Below, one piece after another: positions 1 through 10,000 of a DNA stretch of 64,000 nucleotides; position 1 is the stretch's first letter, and each line of letters starts with the position of its first letter. The stretch comes from Poriferisodalis sp965221195. GTDB taxonomy: Bacteria > Actinomycetota > Acidimicrobiia > Acidimicrobiales > Poriferisodalaceae. The stretch is taken from contig OZ244864.1 of NCBI GenBank assembly GCA_965221195.1, positions 1,240,001-1,304,000 on the forward strand. Reading direction: 5' to 3'. A model generated the notes under the pieces. It did not search any database. It was given only the letters and a program-made list of their open reading frames with translations, and was not told where the DNA came from. A program made the translations under genes and the position numbers.

Positions 1-2
1 GC

Positions 3-734
3 GCCGACGCAGTAGGCAGCGAGGTTGAGGCGCTGCGTCGGCGGGGCAAGTACCTCATCGCAGAACTCAGTTGCGGACGCGACCTAGTAGTTCACCTCGG
101 CATGACGGGCCGGTTGTACTTTGCAGATGCTGATGCGAATCCACCCAACAGCCCCTACCTGCGCGCTTGGTGGCGGCTCAACGACAACCTCAACGACAAC
201 CTCAACGACAACCCCGACGAAAACACAGTGCTCTGCTTTTGTGATGTGCGGCGTTTTGGTCGTATCGCACTGTGCGACCGAGGCGATTACCGCAACCTCC
301 CGACCTTGGCTGCTATGGGACCTGAACCGTTCGACCCTGCGCTTGACGCGCAGGACTTCTGGCACAGAACCAAGCGATCTAGCCAGCACATCAAGACACA
401 GCTGCTGAATCAGCGACTGATCGCCGGTGTCGGCAACATCTACGCCGACGAAGCGCTGTTCTTGGCCGGCATCAATCCGTCGGCCCGCTCAATTTCCAAG
501 CCTCGCGCTGAACTTCTGCTTGCAGCGCTTCGCAACGTGATGGCGGCCAGCATCGAACGGGGCGGCAGCACCCTGCGCGACTACTACAGCCTCCAAGGAG
601 CGGGCAGCAACCAAGAGCATTTCGTCTGCTATGGACGCGCTGGTGAGCCTTGCGTTCGCTGTGGCACCGAAATGCGTCGCCGCGTGTTGGATCAGCGCTC
701 AAGCACTTGGTGTCCTAGCTGCCAGCAACGCTGA
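3..734 (+). CDS. mutM: Formamidopyrimidine-DNA glycosylase (3' part of gene)
   Basis: This base-excision repair enzyme removes oxidised purines such as 8-oxoguanine and nicks the abasic site. The gene enters from the left edge, so the N-terminal catalytic proline is not visible. The open frame begins before the first ATG and reads GKYLIAEL and LVVHLGMTGRL, both typical of the Fpg beta-sandwich. The helix-two-turn-helix region (LLNQRLIAGVGNIYADEAL) and a C-terminal zinc finger with two CxxC pairs (CVRC and CPSC, with a further Cys upstream in VCYG) are intact. An unusual feature is a low-complexity insertion in the N-terminal domain made of tandem NLND units. The call is secure; mutM rather than nei follows from the GVGNIYADE and zinc-finger motifs. 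Confidence 0.93.
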   Translation, partial: ADAVGSEVEALRRRGKYLIAELSCGRDLVVHLGMTGRLYFADADANPPNSPYLRAWWRLNDNLNDNLNDNPDENTVLCFCDVRRFGRIALCDRGDYRNLPTLAAMGPEPFDPALDAQDFWHRTKRSSQHIKTQLLNQRLIAGVGNIYADEALFLAGINPSARSISKPRAELLLAALRNVMAASIERGGSTLRDYYSLQGAGSNQEHFVCYGRAGEPCVRCGTEMRRRVLDQRSSTWCPSCQQR

Positions 735-862
735 AGATCCAACATCCTCTGCGTCTAACAGCGGCTACCAGCGTCTGCTCAGTGTCTACTCCGGCCTCAC
801 CGCAGGGGGCATACTGGCATCAAGTCCGACAGCACGGACACTGCCCATAGGGAGAGATCGGC

Positions 863-1453
863 GTGGACAACGAGTTGTGGCGTTGGGTCTGGGTGATCAC
901 GGCGATGGTGATGGGGCTCGGTGAGATGTTCACCGCTGGCTTTTTCCTCTTGCCTTTCGCCATCGGTGCCACACTTGCTGCTGTTGCGGCGTGGCTAGAT
1001 GTTGACGGCGGCATCCAGTGGCTGCTGTTTTTCGGCGGCACAGCCGTGTCGTTGCTGATTTTGCGTCGCTTCATGGGCAGCCAAGACCAGCCCGACGATC
1101 TGCCGGTGGGCGCCAACCGCTACATCGGCATGTCGGGGCGAGTCATCGAGACCATAGACAACGTCGACAACACCGGCCGTGTTCGCGTGGAGTCCGACGA
1201 GTGGCGAGCCGTCGCCGCCGCAGGGCCCATAGAGGAAGGATCGGTGGTTTGTGTAAAGGCGCTGCAAGGCGCGAAGCTGCTCGTTGAGTTCGTCGAACCA
1301 CCGCCACCTGGCTACGTGCCGCACCATCCACCTCCCGCAGCGGCCACTTCTCCCGAATCAAGGCCTGCGGCTGCTACAGGCGAAATGAGCGCTGCCGAAG
1401 GCGAGCAGATCACCGAATCAAAAACCCCGCCAGAAAACCCAAGGAGCGAGTGA
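863..1453 (+). CDS. NfeD-like membrane protein with OB-fold domain
   Basis: A 196-residue protein with three hydrophobic segments in residues 5-70, followed by a soluble domain (about 78-145, RYIGMSGRVIETI to LVEF) that matches the C-terminal OB fold of NfeD proteins, then a proline- and glutamate-rich tail. The GTG start is chosen because a GGGAGAG ribosome site lies 7 bp upstream and the hydrophobic segment begins at once. NfeD proteins are usually encoded beside SPFH/stomatin genes and are thought to act with them in membrane microdomains. Here the stop codon overlaps the next start by one base (TGATG), which supports translational coupling. It lacks the ClpP-like protease domain of long NfeD forms. 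Confidence 0.85.
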   Translation: MDNELWRWVWVITAMVMGLGEMFTAGFFLLPFAIGATLAAVAAWLDVDGGIQWLLFFGGTAVSLLILRRFMGSQDQPDDLPVGANRYIGMSGRVIETIDNVDNTGRVRVESDEWRAVAAAGPIEEGSVVCVKALQGAKLLVEFVEPPPPGYVPHHPPPAAATSPESRPAAATGEMSAAEGEQITESKTPPENPRSE

Positions 1454-2415
1454 TGGACAACATTGAACCTGGAGTGATCCTCCTTGCAGTCATTGCATTG
1501 GCGATTTTTGTGGTTGCCGCGAAGGGCCTGCGCATCGTGCGTCCTTTCGAGCAGGGCCTCATTGAGTTCTTGGGCAAGTACCGCAACACGGTCGAGCCTG
1601 GCCTGCGGTTCGTCATCCCGTTTGTGCAGCGCATCTTGAAAGTTGACATGCGCGAGCAGGTGGTGGATGTGCCACCGCAGGAAGTCATCACCAAAGACAA
1701 CGTGGCAGTGACCGTTGATGCTGTCATCTATTACGAGCCCACCGACCCGGTGAAACTGAAGTACGCGGTTGGCAATTTCATTATCGCGGTGACCAAACTG
1801 GCGCAGACCAACCTCCGCAACGTCATCGGCGATCTGCAACTTGACGATGCGTTGGTGTCGCGCGAGGTCATCAACTCCAAGCTGCGTCAGATACTCGATG
1901 ATGCCACCGACAAGTGGGGCACTCGTGTGGTGCGGGTGGAGATTCAACGCATCGAGCCACCTGCTGATGTGACCACAGCGATGCACCGCCAGATGAAAGC
2001 CGAGCGTGACCGCCGCGCCGTTGTCACCGAAGCCGAAGGCGAGAAAACGGCAGCTATTTTGCAGGCCGAGGGCGTGAAGCAGGCCCAAATCTTGCGCGCC
2101 GAGGGCGAAGCGGAAGCAATCAAGCGGGTAGCCGACGCCGACAAGTATCAGAAGCTGACCGTCGCCGAAGGTGAAGGCCAAGCTATTGAGCGGGTCTTTT
2201 TGGCGATCCACAACGGCGATCCCACCGAAGATCTGATTGCCATCAAGTATCTCGAAGCGCTGCAAGGCATCGCAGATGGCCATGCCACCAAGATTTTCCT
2301 GCCGCTCGATACCAGCGGCGTGCTCGGCGCTGTGGCCGCCATGGGCGAGATGTTCCGCGACGGCGTGCCTAGCCGCGATGCCGTGCCTGCAGGTGCGACT
2401 GACACCGGCGACTGA
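1453..2415 (+). CDS. SPFH/Band 7 (stomatin-prohibitin) family protein
   Basis: A 320-residue membrane-anchored scaffold protein. One N-terminal hydrophobic segment (about 7-24) is followed by the SPFH domain (RIVRPFEQGLIEFLGKY onward, with REQVVDVPPQEVITKDNV) and an alanine/glutamate-rich coiled coil (about 180-240, with repeated EAEGE and LQAEG units). Proteins of this type form membrane rings and are often encoded with NfeD, as here. I prefer the ATG because AAGGAG lies 6 bp upstream; a GTG one codon earlier is possible but too close to it. A 13-bp direct repeat (GACTGACACCGGC) covers the stop codon and may be a recent tandem duplication. Confidence 0.92.
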   Translation: MDNIEPGVILLAVIALAIFVVAAKGLRIVRPFEQGLIEFLGKYRNTVEPGLRFVIPFVQRILKVDMREQVVDVPPQEVITKDNVAVTVDAVIYYEPTDPVKLKYAVGNFIIAVTKLAQTNLRNVIGDLQLDDALVSREVINSKLRQILDDATDKWGTRVVRVEIQRIEPPADVTTAMHRQMKAERDRRAVVTEAEGEKTAAILQAEGVKQAQILRAEGEAEAIKRVADADKYQKLTVAEGEGQAIERVFLAIHNGDPTEDLIAIKYLEALQGIADGHATKIFLPLDTSGVLGAVAAMGEMFRDGVPSRDAVPAGATDTGD

Positions 2416-2503
2416 CACCGGCGACGAGCAGGCCTAACTGTCCGCGTACCGCGTTCGCGGTCTGGCACGCTTTCTGATCGCATAGCGCCTAGGGTGCGCG
2501 GCC

Positions 2504-3436
2504 ATGGCATTGGGCTTGCCGTCGGTGTTGGTGGGTTCGTGGACCGACGAGGCCGCAGAGACCGGCGTGACCGTGGTGCTGCCACCGCCAGCCACGGTAG
2601 GGGCGATTGCCGTGCGCGGCGGTGCGCCGGGCACCCGTGAAGCGGCGGCATTGGGTCCTACCGGTGCCGGTGTCGAATGCCACGGCGTGGTGCTGTGCGG
2701 CAACAGTGTCTTCGGCTTGGCGGCCGCCGATGGGGTTGTGCGGTGGTGCGCCAGTGAGGGCCGCGGGCTCTATATCCGCAACAACATCGTGCCAGTGGTG
2801 GGTGCCGCCGTGGTGTACGACCTCGCTGGGCCGGACAGTCCCCGGCCCACCGCCGAGGCCGGTTGGGCAGCATGCGAGGCCGCTTCGGCTGATGAGCCCG
2901 CCACCGGACGTGTCGGTGTCGGACGGGGCTGCACGATCGGCAAGGCCGCTGGCCCCGACTTCTCTGCGCCCGGGGCACTGGGCGCAGCCGTCGAGCGATA
3001 TGGCGACGTTGTCGTTGGCGCGCTGGTGGCAGTAAATGCCTTGGGCGATGTCATAGACGCCGACGGGACAGTGCTGGCCGGTTGTGTAGCTGCGACGGAT
3101 GCTGCGCGCTATCCGTACGCCGACGTTGAGGTAATTCCGGGCTTTGCGGGCCGAGGCCACAGTGACGCTGACACAGCATCCTCAGCAGCCGCTCGATCCA
3201 ACACCACCATCGGGTGCTTGGTCACCAACGCCCGTTTGACCAAAGCTGAAGCCTGCCGCGTGGCCGACTTGGCACACACTGGCATCGCTCGCGCTATCGA
3301 GCCTCCCCATACCAGCTTTGACGGCGACGCGCTGTTTCTGCTCGCAACCGGCGAGGTCAACACGCAGCCCGACTTGATTGCGACTCTCGGTGCCGCCGCT
3401 GTCGCGAGGGCCATCCGCTGCGAGTTCGCTGCCTGA
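2504..3436 (+). CDS. P1-type (DmpA/S58 family) N-terminal nucleophile peptidase
   Basis: A 310-residue homologue of the DmpA/P1 aminopeptidase family, which self-cleaves to expose a Ser or Thr nucleophile. The cleavage region is seen in NTTIGCLVTNA, with Thr at about residue 234 as the likely nucleophile, and the family C-terminal block follows (AHTGIARAI.PPHTSFDGDALFLLATGE). The N-terminal half carries the glycine-rich VRGGAPGTREAAAL and HGVVLCGNSVFGLAAADGV blocks. No signal peptide is visible, so it is probably cytoplasmic. It stands alone, 88 bp after the SPFH gene, and a hairpin about 170 bp downstream could end its transcript. The natural substrate cannot be predicted. Confidence 0.88.
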   Translation: MALGLPSVLVGSWTDEAAETGVTVVLPPPATVGAIAVRGGAPGTREAAALGPTGAGVECHGVVLCGNSVFGLAAADGVVRWCASEGRGLYIRNNIVPVVGAAVVYDLAGPDSPRPTAEAGWAACEAASADEPATGRVGVGRGCTIGKAAGPDFSAPGALGAAVERYGDVVVGALVAVNALGDVIDADGTVLAGCVAATDAARYPYADVEVIPGFAGRGHSDADTASSAAARSNTTIGCLVTNARLTKAEACRVADLAHTGIARAIEPPHTSFDGDALFLLATGEVNTQPDLIATLGAAAVARAIRCEFAA

Positions 3437-3610
3437 GGCACCTGTTTGCGCCTGCCGCCCCCGTCGGGCACAAGCCATCGAGGCCTGTTAGGGCTGGGCT
3501 AGGTGCGGGGCACAACAAGCGCTTTGGCTTGAGAGCAACGGGCTTCGTCAAAGTCGCCACAACCGAAGTTGTAACAGGGGTTCGCTAACTTACCGCTCTG
3601 TGACACAACC

Positions 3611-3641
3611 GGTCAGCACCTGCGGGTGCGCTGACCGTTTT
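3611..3641 (+). terminator. Hairpin followed by a short T run
   Basis: GGTCAGC pairs with GCTGACC around a G/C-rich inner loop, and GTTTT follows. It separates the peptidase gene from the next operon. The surrounding stretch 3437-3722 has no convincing gene. A TATAGT hexamer at about 3689 could be a -10 element for the next operon, but I see no good -35 partner. Confidence 0.5.
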
Positions 3642-3722
3642 GGCGAGAGCTACCTAGTTCTCTCTAGCGGCCAGAACATTTGTTGCCGTATAGTGTTCCG
3701 CCCTAGTTTGGAGGGGACCGCC

Positions 3723-3863
3723 ATGCATCTGCTGAACCGACAAAACCGAGACGCAGCAGTCGGCGGGTCAATTGGTTGTCTTCCAAGCATCTCTGCTCAT
3801 CATCCCTTTAAGCGAGCAGCGCACGGCGACTGCCACGCTTCGGCTGTTGGTAGCGACCAGTGA
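3723..3863 (+). CDS. Possible 46-residue leader peptide or small protein
   Basis: A short frame with a good ribosome site (GGAGGGG, 7 bp before the ATG). Its TGA stop overlaps the GTG start of the following membrane-protein gene (GTGA). That arrangement matches the rest of this operon, which is why I list it. The product (MHLLNRQNRDAAVGG...) has no recognisable motif and no hydrophobic segment. It may be a coupling leader rather than a functional protein. Confidence 0.4.
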   Translation: MHLLNRQNRDAAVGGSIGCLPSISAHHPFKRAAHGDCHASAVGSDQ

Positions 3864-4222
3864 ACGTCCTCGAAAGCGGCTCGCCGTTCGTTCCGCTGCC
3901 CGCCGCTAAGCCTGCATCGTCGCAGCAAACAAACAGCGGCTCTGGCGCGTGGCTACTACTCGGCTTCGTGGCAGCCGCCGTCGCTGTGGTCTCAGCGACG
4001 GTATCTGCTGCTTCTGAGATCGACATGACGCGCAGGGCTGTGTGCTTTGTGGTCTCGCTGGCCGCCTACGCCTTTGCGTGGCTTTTGTATACAGGCCGAC
4101 GGGTGAGCGCGCAGAAGCGAAACCGGAAGCATCGGATGCCTGCTTGGAGCTTTTTGCGGCTGATCGCGTTGGTTTCCTCGGTGGGGGCTGCGTGGTTGCT
4201 AGCGGAGGCGTACGCACTATGA
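3860..4222 (+). CDS. Small integral membrane protein, three TM segments, operon with vWA and tubulin-like genes
   Basis: A 120-residue protein with a polar N-terminus rich in Ser and Gln, then hydrophobic segments near residues 31-50, 60-78 and 98-118. Between the second and third is a basic loop (RRVSAQKRNRKHR), suggesting a cytoplasmic side. I do not recognise a family. The GTG start overlaps the stop of the preceding short frame, and its TGA overlaps the ATG of the vWA gene (ATGA), so it is very probably co-translated with that gene. It may help anchor or assemble the complex made by the operon. Confidence 0.7.
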   Translation: MNVLESGSPFVPLPAAKPASSQQTNSGSGAWLLLGFVAAAVAVVSATVSAASEIDMTRRAVCFVVSLAAYAFAWLLYTGRRVSAQKRNRKHRMPAWSFLRLIALVSSVGAAWLLAEAYAL

Positions 4223-6999
4223 GCCGACGGTTCTTCGCTTCTGACAGAGCAGTTCTTGCTGCAAATGCCGTAATTGTCAGTATGGCTGTCTGCATTGCTG
4301 CTGTCGTGCTAACTGTTTCACCGTCGCATGCCCAGCAGCCGACGAGCACGCAGGAATGTGATGCTGCTGCCGATGTCAAGATTCTTATGCTGTTCGACAC
4401 CAGCGGCAGCCTGAGATGGACCGACCCCGATGAACGCAGAATGGACGGAGGCATAGCGGCTCTCGATGATCTACGGCGGCTGGCTGCTCACTACGCAGGG
4501 ACAACCATCGTGGTCGCTGTCGACAGCTTCGCGGGCGGCTACGACGAAGGTCAATGGCTTGTCGTCGACTCAGAACCCGGCTCGCGGATGAACGCCGCAT
4601 TGCGCGCTCGCGTGAGAGATGTAGCAACACGTGACAGCGGTGCGCTCACCGATTACCGCGAAGCGATTAATGGCGCTGACCGGCGCATGGCGGCATGGTC
4701 GGACTCGTCTTGCAGACTCGTGTTCTGGTTCACTGACGGAGCTCACGACAGCGTTCGCCGAACGGAAGGCGTGCTCACTCCAGCGGAATCTGAACAGATA
4801 GACGCTCTGTGCGCGCCGGGTAGCGCCGGCGACCGGCTGAACCGGTCCGGTGTGGAAGTCCATGCTGTGCATCTCGCTCCTTCACCGGGCGACGAACTGC
4901 CCGAAACGCTGAGAAGGCTCTACGGGCAAAGCGACCTGTTGTGCGGTCAGCGGCTTGACGGCGACATCGTCGCTGTGCAGGACACAGCCAAGCTTGTACG
5001 CAAAGTCAGCGGCATAGTCGAAGACAGCCTCTTTGAGGCCATCGAACAGCCGGGCGAGACGTACGCATGCACTGCCGATTCCCAGCAAGCAGGCAGCGAC
5101 CGGTCAGTGTGCGAATACGAATTCACGATCGCCTCTGACACTCAAGCGTTCTCAATGTTCATCGAACTGAAAGACCTCGAAGACCCCAACGACATCGAAG
5201 TGCTGATGCGGCAGCCGGGCATTGACCATGAAATGCCGATCGGGTTCGTCTATAACGACCCCGAACCGAAACGGCATCCCCCGACGAATCTGCTGACCCG
5301 ATCGCCGACGACCAACTGGCGCCAGATCATGGCGCACAAGGCGTTCACAAGTTCATGGGGCCCTGACCAAGCAGAGAGGCGGGACCACTGGCACGGCGAA
5401 TGGACTGTGGTGTTCAGAGGCTCCGAAAGCGCTCTCGCCCGTGTAACCCCTCCGCGTGTGACCCTCGAAGGTACACCGCAGCTGTTGGCAAACCTCAACG
5501 GTAACTCAATCGCTGGCGAAGTGCTGATCGACGAGATACAAGGCGACCCTGAATTCTTGCAGTCGTTCCGAGGCCAAGTGAAGCTGAGTGTGGAATCTGA
5601 AACAAACGTAGACGGTTTCACGGTCGGCAGCCAAGACGGTTACTTCGTGTCCGAAGAGGACGGCCTGAGGTGGTCTGTGCAGAGAATCACAGATGCGTTG
5701 CTATCTGTGCCGGGCATGGCGGATCATCTGAAGTCGTCGGACGGCGAGGTGAGAGTGAAAGCGCGTCTGGTGCAGGACTTGGAATGGGACGACTTGAGGC
5801 AAGGCTGGGAGTTCCCCAAGTCGGTGAGAACCGTCAGTGTCAACATCGACCGGGTCGCATGGGCAGAGGATGCTCAGAGGCACCCCAGCATCAGCGGCGT
5901 GTCGGCAGCGTCCCCTGTCAGCGAGACCGGCGAGTTCAACGTTGAAGCAGTGCCTGGGTCGATGCCCGGCGCGCTGACACTCAACGAAGTGACAGCCATG
6001 TCCGCTGACGACGAAAACATCACAGTTGAGTTGTCTGATTCGTGGTACTGCGATGTGCCCACCGATCAGCCAGCCGACTGCCCACCGATAGTCGTAGATG
6101 TACATTCCGACACCGACGACGTTGCCGATTTTGAGTTCCTTTTCGTAGCTGAGCTTCACGACTCCGATTCTCTGATCGAGCAGGCTGAGCGGCAAGGCCT
6201 AGGCGAAGAGGCTCGCGGCGCGTATGAACCCGTCAACCGGACAGCGTCCGCTGAGGCCACCGAGATCAACGTCGTTGATTCCGATGAGCGACGCTTGATC
6301 TTCGTCACGTTGCTGTTGATAATCGCTGCCACAGCCGCCGCGCTCAGGCTGAATTCGGCGTGGCGTGGACGCCGGTGGGCGCCGTTGATGAACCTCTACG
6401 CCGTGTCCATACCCGTGTTGCACAAGGACGGCGAAGTTGTCAGATTGGACGGGTCATCGCTGACCTCATCGAAAGAAGACGAGAAGTCGGTGGCTCTGAA
6501 GCTAACGCAGCACATATCACGCGGCGAAGCCGGGCAGGTGCGGCTCAGAACAGATTGGAGGAAGCCGCTCTCAGGCGGCGCGCCGGTGATCACAGCCTCA
6601 GCAATGAACAGCGAGTGCTGGTCGAAGCAAGGCAAACGGAAAGACAAAGGCATCGTCGGCAACACGCTGCGCGACGGGTGGGCCTATCAGAGACAGGGAG
6701 ACGAAGACTTCTTGGTGGTATGGGATCTGCCGAGCGACGGATATCAAGCGGTGAAGAGTGCAGCCGAGGAAGCAGCGGATGTGCTCAACAAAGACCCCGA
6801 TTTCCTCGCGGACGCAGGAACTCAGACCGACACGGCGAACGCAGATGCCGACGGTGAGCCGGAACTGTCCAACGATCCGCTCGTTCAAATGAACGACATG
6901 TCGTTGGCTGCTGAGCCGTTTAACGATCCGTTCGCTCAGATGAGCAAAGCCCCGGTCGATGATCCGCTCGAGCAATCCCCAAACGACCCGTTCAACTGA
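4219..6999 (+). CDS. Exported von Willebrand factor A domain protein with single C-terminal membrane anchor
   Basis: A 926-residue protein. A signal peptide (about 1-38, ending SPSHAQQ) leads to a vWA domain with an intact metal-ion-dependent adhesion site: D60-T-S62-G-S64, a Thr in LTDYREAI and an Asp in FWFTDGAHD. A long region with beta-rich composition follows, then one hydrophobic segment (about 693-712, LIFVTLLLIIAATAAALRL) and a cytoplasmic tail of roughly 210 residues. The tail ends with repeated acidic NDP motifs (NDPLVQM, NDPFAQM, DDPLEQ, NDPFN) that could be a docking signal. The ATG is chosen for its ATGA overlap with the upstream gene and because the signal peptide follows directly; a longer upstream frame exists but overlaps the membrane-protein gene. 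The outward vWA domain probably binds a ligand, with the tail linking to the tubulin-like protein encoded next. Confidence 0.82.
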   Translation: MSRRFFASDRAVLAANAVIVSMAVCIAAVVLTVSPSHAQQPTSTQECDAAADVKILMLFDTSGSLRWTDPDERRMDGGIAALDDLRRLAAHYAGTTIVVAVDSFAGGYDEGQWLVVDSEPGSRMNAALRARVRDVATRDSGALTDYREAINGADRRMAAWSDSSCRLVFWFTDGAHDSVRRTEGVLTPAESEQIDALCAPGSAGDRLNRSGVEVHAVHLAPSPGDELPETLRRLYGQSDLLCGQRLDGDIVAVQDTAKLVRKVSGIVEDSLFEAIEQPGETYACTADSQQAGSDRSVCEYEFTIASDTQAFSMFIELKDLEDPNDIEVLMRQPGIDHEMPIGFVYNDPEPKRHPPTNLLTRSPTTNWRQIMAHKAFTSSWGPDQAERRDHWHGEWTVVFRGSESALARVTPPRVTLEGTPQLLANLNGNSIAGEVLIDEIQGDPEFLQSFRGQVKLSVESETNVDGFTVGSQDGYFVSEEDGLRWSVQRITDALLSVPGMADHLKSSDGEVRVKARLVQDLEWDDLRQGWEFPKSVRTVSVNIDRVAWAEDAQRHPSISGVSAASPVSETGEFNVEAVPGSMPGALTLNEVTAMSADDENITVELSDSWYCDVPTDQPADCPPIVVDVHSDTDDVADFEFLFVAELHDSDSLIEQAERQGLGEEARGAYEPVNRTASAEATEINVVDSDERRLIFVTLLLIIAATAAALRLNSAWRGRRWAPLMNLYAVSIPVLHKDGEVVRLDGSSLTSSKEDEKSVALKLTQHISRGEAGQVRLRTDWRKPLSGGAPVITASAMNSECWSKQGKRKDKGIVGNTLRDGWAYQRQGDEDFLVVWDLPSDGYQAVKSAAEEAADVLNKDPDFLADAGTQTDTANADADGEPELSNDPLVQMNDMSLAAEPFNDPFAQMSKAPVDDPLEQSPNDPFN

Positions 7000-7049
7000 T
7001 GTACGGTTGCAGGTTTTTTTCGTATAGGCCCGTTAGTTGAGGAGACTAA

Positions 7050-10000
7050 ATGTTGAGTCCGATGATCCTGATCGGCTGCGGCGGTTCAGGCCAGAAAGCT
7101 ATCCGATACGTACGGGATGCTGTTGAACGACGCGTCAGGCACGCAGGATGGCAGAAGCCGCTCCCGTCAGGGTGGCAGTTCATAGCAGTGGACATGCTCG
7201 ATGTCATGGGGGCCGACGATTCGGTCCCGCCTCTGCCTTCGGCAGATTTCCACAAGATCGCCCCTACTTTCACGGATTACCAGTCGCTGTGGGACGCTTC
7301 GCTGGCCAATAACCCTCCCGGGGATGCCCACACTTATGCACCGGACGGTGAGTACGTCCACAAAGGCAAATATCTCGAACTTATGGGCTGGGCGCCGAGT
7401 CCGTTGGACGTGAAAGTGCCACTGAAAAAAGGCGCCGGGCAAAGCCGCGCTGTCGGGCGGTTGGCAGGGATCAACTCCTTGGCTGACGTCATCAAGAAAC
7501 CACTGATCGAAGCTTTCTCTAAGGCAGGCAACGCTGTAGGGGATATGGCCGAGATAACGGAGAAGCTCGGTTTTCCTGTGAACCCGGGTGCTTCTGCAAG
7601 CACTCCGATGGTAGTCGTGTGCGCTTCGATGGCTGGCGGAACCGGCGCGGGCGTAGCGCTTGACGTGGTGGAAATTGTCCGCAACACTCACAAGGACGGC
7701 AGGTTTCCTGTTTTGGTGCTGTTCACGAACGACATTTTCCAAGGGGCAGCGTTTGGTGCCGCTCAAGGTTCGATAGCCGGCAACTCGCTCGGCATGATGA
7801 GCGAGTTGCTGAATGCGTACTGGGGTAAGGAACAAAAACCGAATCCGCTGTTTGCAGGGTCGATAAACAATCCTGGGCGCGGCCCTCATGCGACGTTCCT
7901 GATCGGACGTCAGTCGCTGAGCGGCGGCGATCTTGGGGATGTGGCCTCAGTCTACAAGTCGGTTGGGGAATCGTTGGCGAACTGGGTGACGGACAAGACC
8001 GTTCAAGAGTCTGCGTATGAGTACGTTACGACCAACTGGGAACAAAGCGCAAATGCACGTCTGGGCGGCTATCCGTTCGATGTGGAGTACCAAAGAGGCG
8101 CGGTCTCGTCGTTCGGTGCTGCGACCATCACCACAGGCAGGGAGAGGTTCGAGATATGGGCTGTCGATCTGTTGTCTCGCGCTGTTTTGGAATCGCTTGA
8201 CAATGGGCATTTGCACCACAACTTTGCTACCGCTATCGACAAGAACACACCTGAGTCTGTGATCATCGCGGAATTGGCTGAGAAAGCAGCGCTGCTAATC
8301 GCTCACGGCGAATCAGAGGTGCCTATCGCAGCAGGACCGATCCAAGACACTAGCTCGATGAAGGGCGCGTTGTCTATTTCGAACTTTTACGCCGACCGGA
8401 AAGAGCTAGAAGCGGAGAAGTTCCGCATTGCGCACGATATCAAGCAGAAGTTCCCGCCGAGCACTGGGGGCAACGGTTCTGAATGGAAGCAGTGGCTCAC
8501 GCGTGAGGCGCAAACACAGCGCGATCACTCGTTTCAGAGGGCTCGACAGTTCGACCCTGCGGCTTGGGGCAAGAACGTCATCGAGACAACAGCCAAATCT
8601 GTTTCCATGGTCACAGCAGAGACTTCGCTGCATGTATCCATACCTGCGCTTACTGAGGCGCGAAGGTTGCTGCACAGCAAATCGGAGTCGATGCGAAGCG
8701 AGTCAGTGTATCAGCGCCGAAAAGGGAGGTCTGATCTGGACGAGGGCTTGAGCAAAGCCGAAAAAGTCGGCAAGAACACCAACATTGACAGTCAGGAAAT
8801 TCAAGAGGCGATCCGCTGCATCGCTCAAGGTATAGCGCGGGATTGGCTGTCTGAGCGAAACGACATGGCATCGGATGCTCTAACGCACGCAGCGAACTAT
8901 GTTCTGCATCCCGCTGAGGAAACTTTGAGGCAGAAGGCCAAGAGCGTCAAATTAGCGTTAGCGGATTCGAATACCGCCAAATGGCCGACAGCTAACGCAG
9001 GCATCCCTATTCAGTATCAGCCGTCTACTGTCGAGTTTCCACTTGAGGGGCACGATAAATGGGTTTCTCTGCTAGACGAAATCTGTAGTGAGAACAAAAA
9101 CGGCATCACAGCGTCGATGCTTCCATTTCAAGCCACGGTGTTCGCGCTCATTGCTGGTAGCCCTGACGGCACCATTGATCCTCTGGTGAAGCCGATAACG
9201 GAGACATGGACACCATCCGGTGCGGTAGTAGCGAAATACACCTGTCCTGCCGACGCTGATGAGATCAGCAAACGGACACGCGAATGGGCTCGCCGTCCGG
9301 GTTCAAAGTTCGACAGAGTGGTCAGTGAAGGCTTGCGTGACTACTTGTTGGAGTTCAACAAGTACGACGGTAAGCCTGTGGGCGATCACAAGGAACGGCT
9401 GGTGATGCTGAGAACTCAGTTGGAGAAAGCCAAATCTCAGTCAGCGCCGCTGCTGCGAGTAGACGACGGCATCCACGGTACGATTTACCCGGGCGTCGGC
9501 GGTGTGTCGGAGATGCTGGTGTGCGCCCAGTTCCCGTTCCCTCAAGGACATCCTGCGCATGAGATCACCAAGCAAATTATTGGCACCGAAAATTTCAAGC
9601 AATCCAGCGCTGATGTTTCGTCGGTGCTGGTGTCGTCGTTTCTCGCGAACCCCATTCACCCAATGGCAGTGACATCGTTCACAGAACCAATAGCAGACGC
9701 ATACAACAAAATAGCCGGTTCGGCGCAGTTAAATGCGTCGTTCTGGCTGTGGCGTCGCTCACGACGGATAGACCATTTTGTTCCGATGCCGAACGGCTCG
9801 ATCGATTCTATTATCCGCGGTTTCGCTGCTGCCCGTCTGTGTGGCTGTGTCACCGCCGACCCGTCGCAGCAGATTTCTGTGAGCGGAAACGAAGGGCCTA
9901 CATTGTTCCCTCATCCGCTGCTGACACAGGTGTACCTCAACGATGTTTTGGCTGGTTTGATTGAGTCGTTCAGTTTGTGCATGGCGATTGTTGGCATTGA

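Noticed and set aside
4042..4218. Upstream extension of the vWA gene frame.
   Set aside because: It runs through the 3-TM gene in another frame, and the signal peptide directly follows the ATG at 4219.
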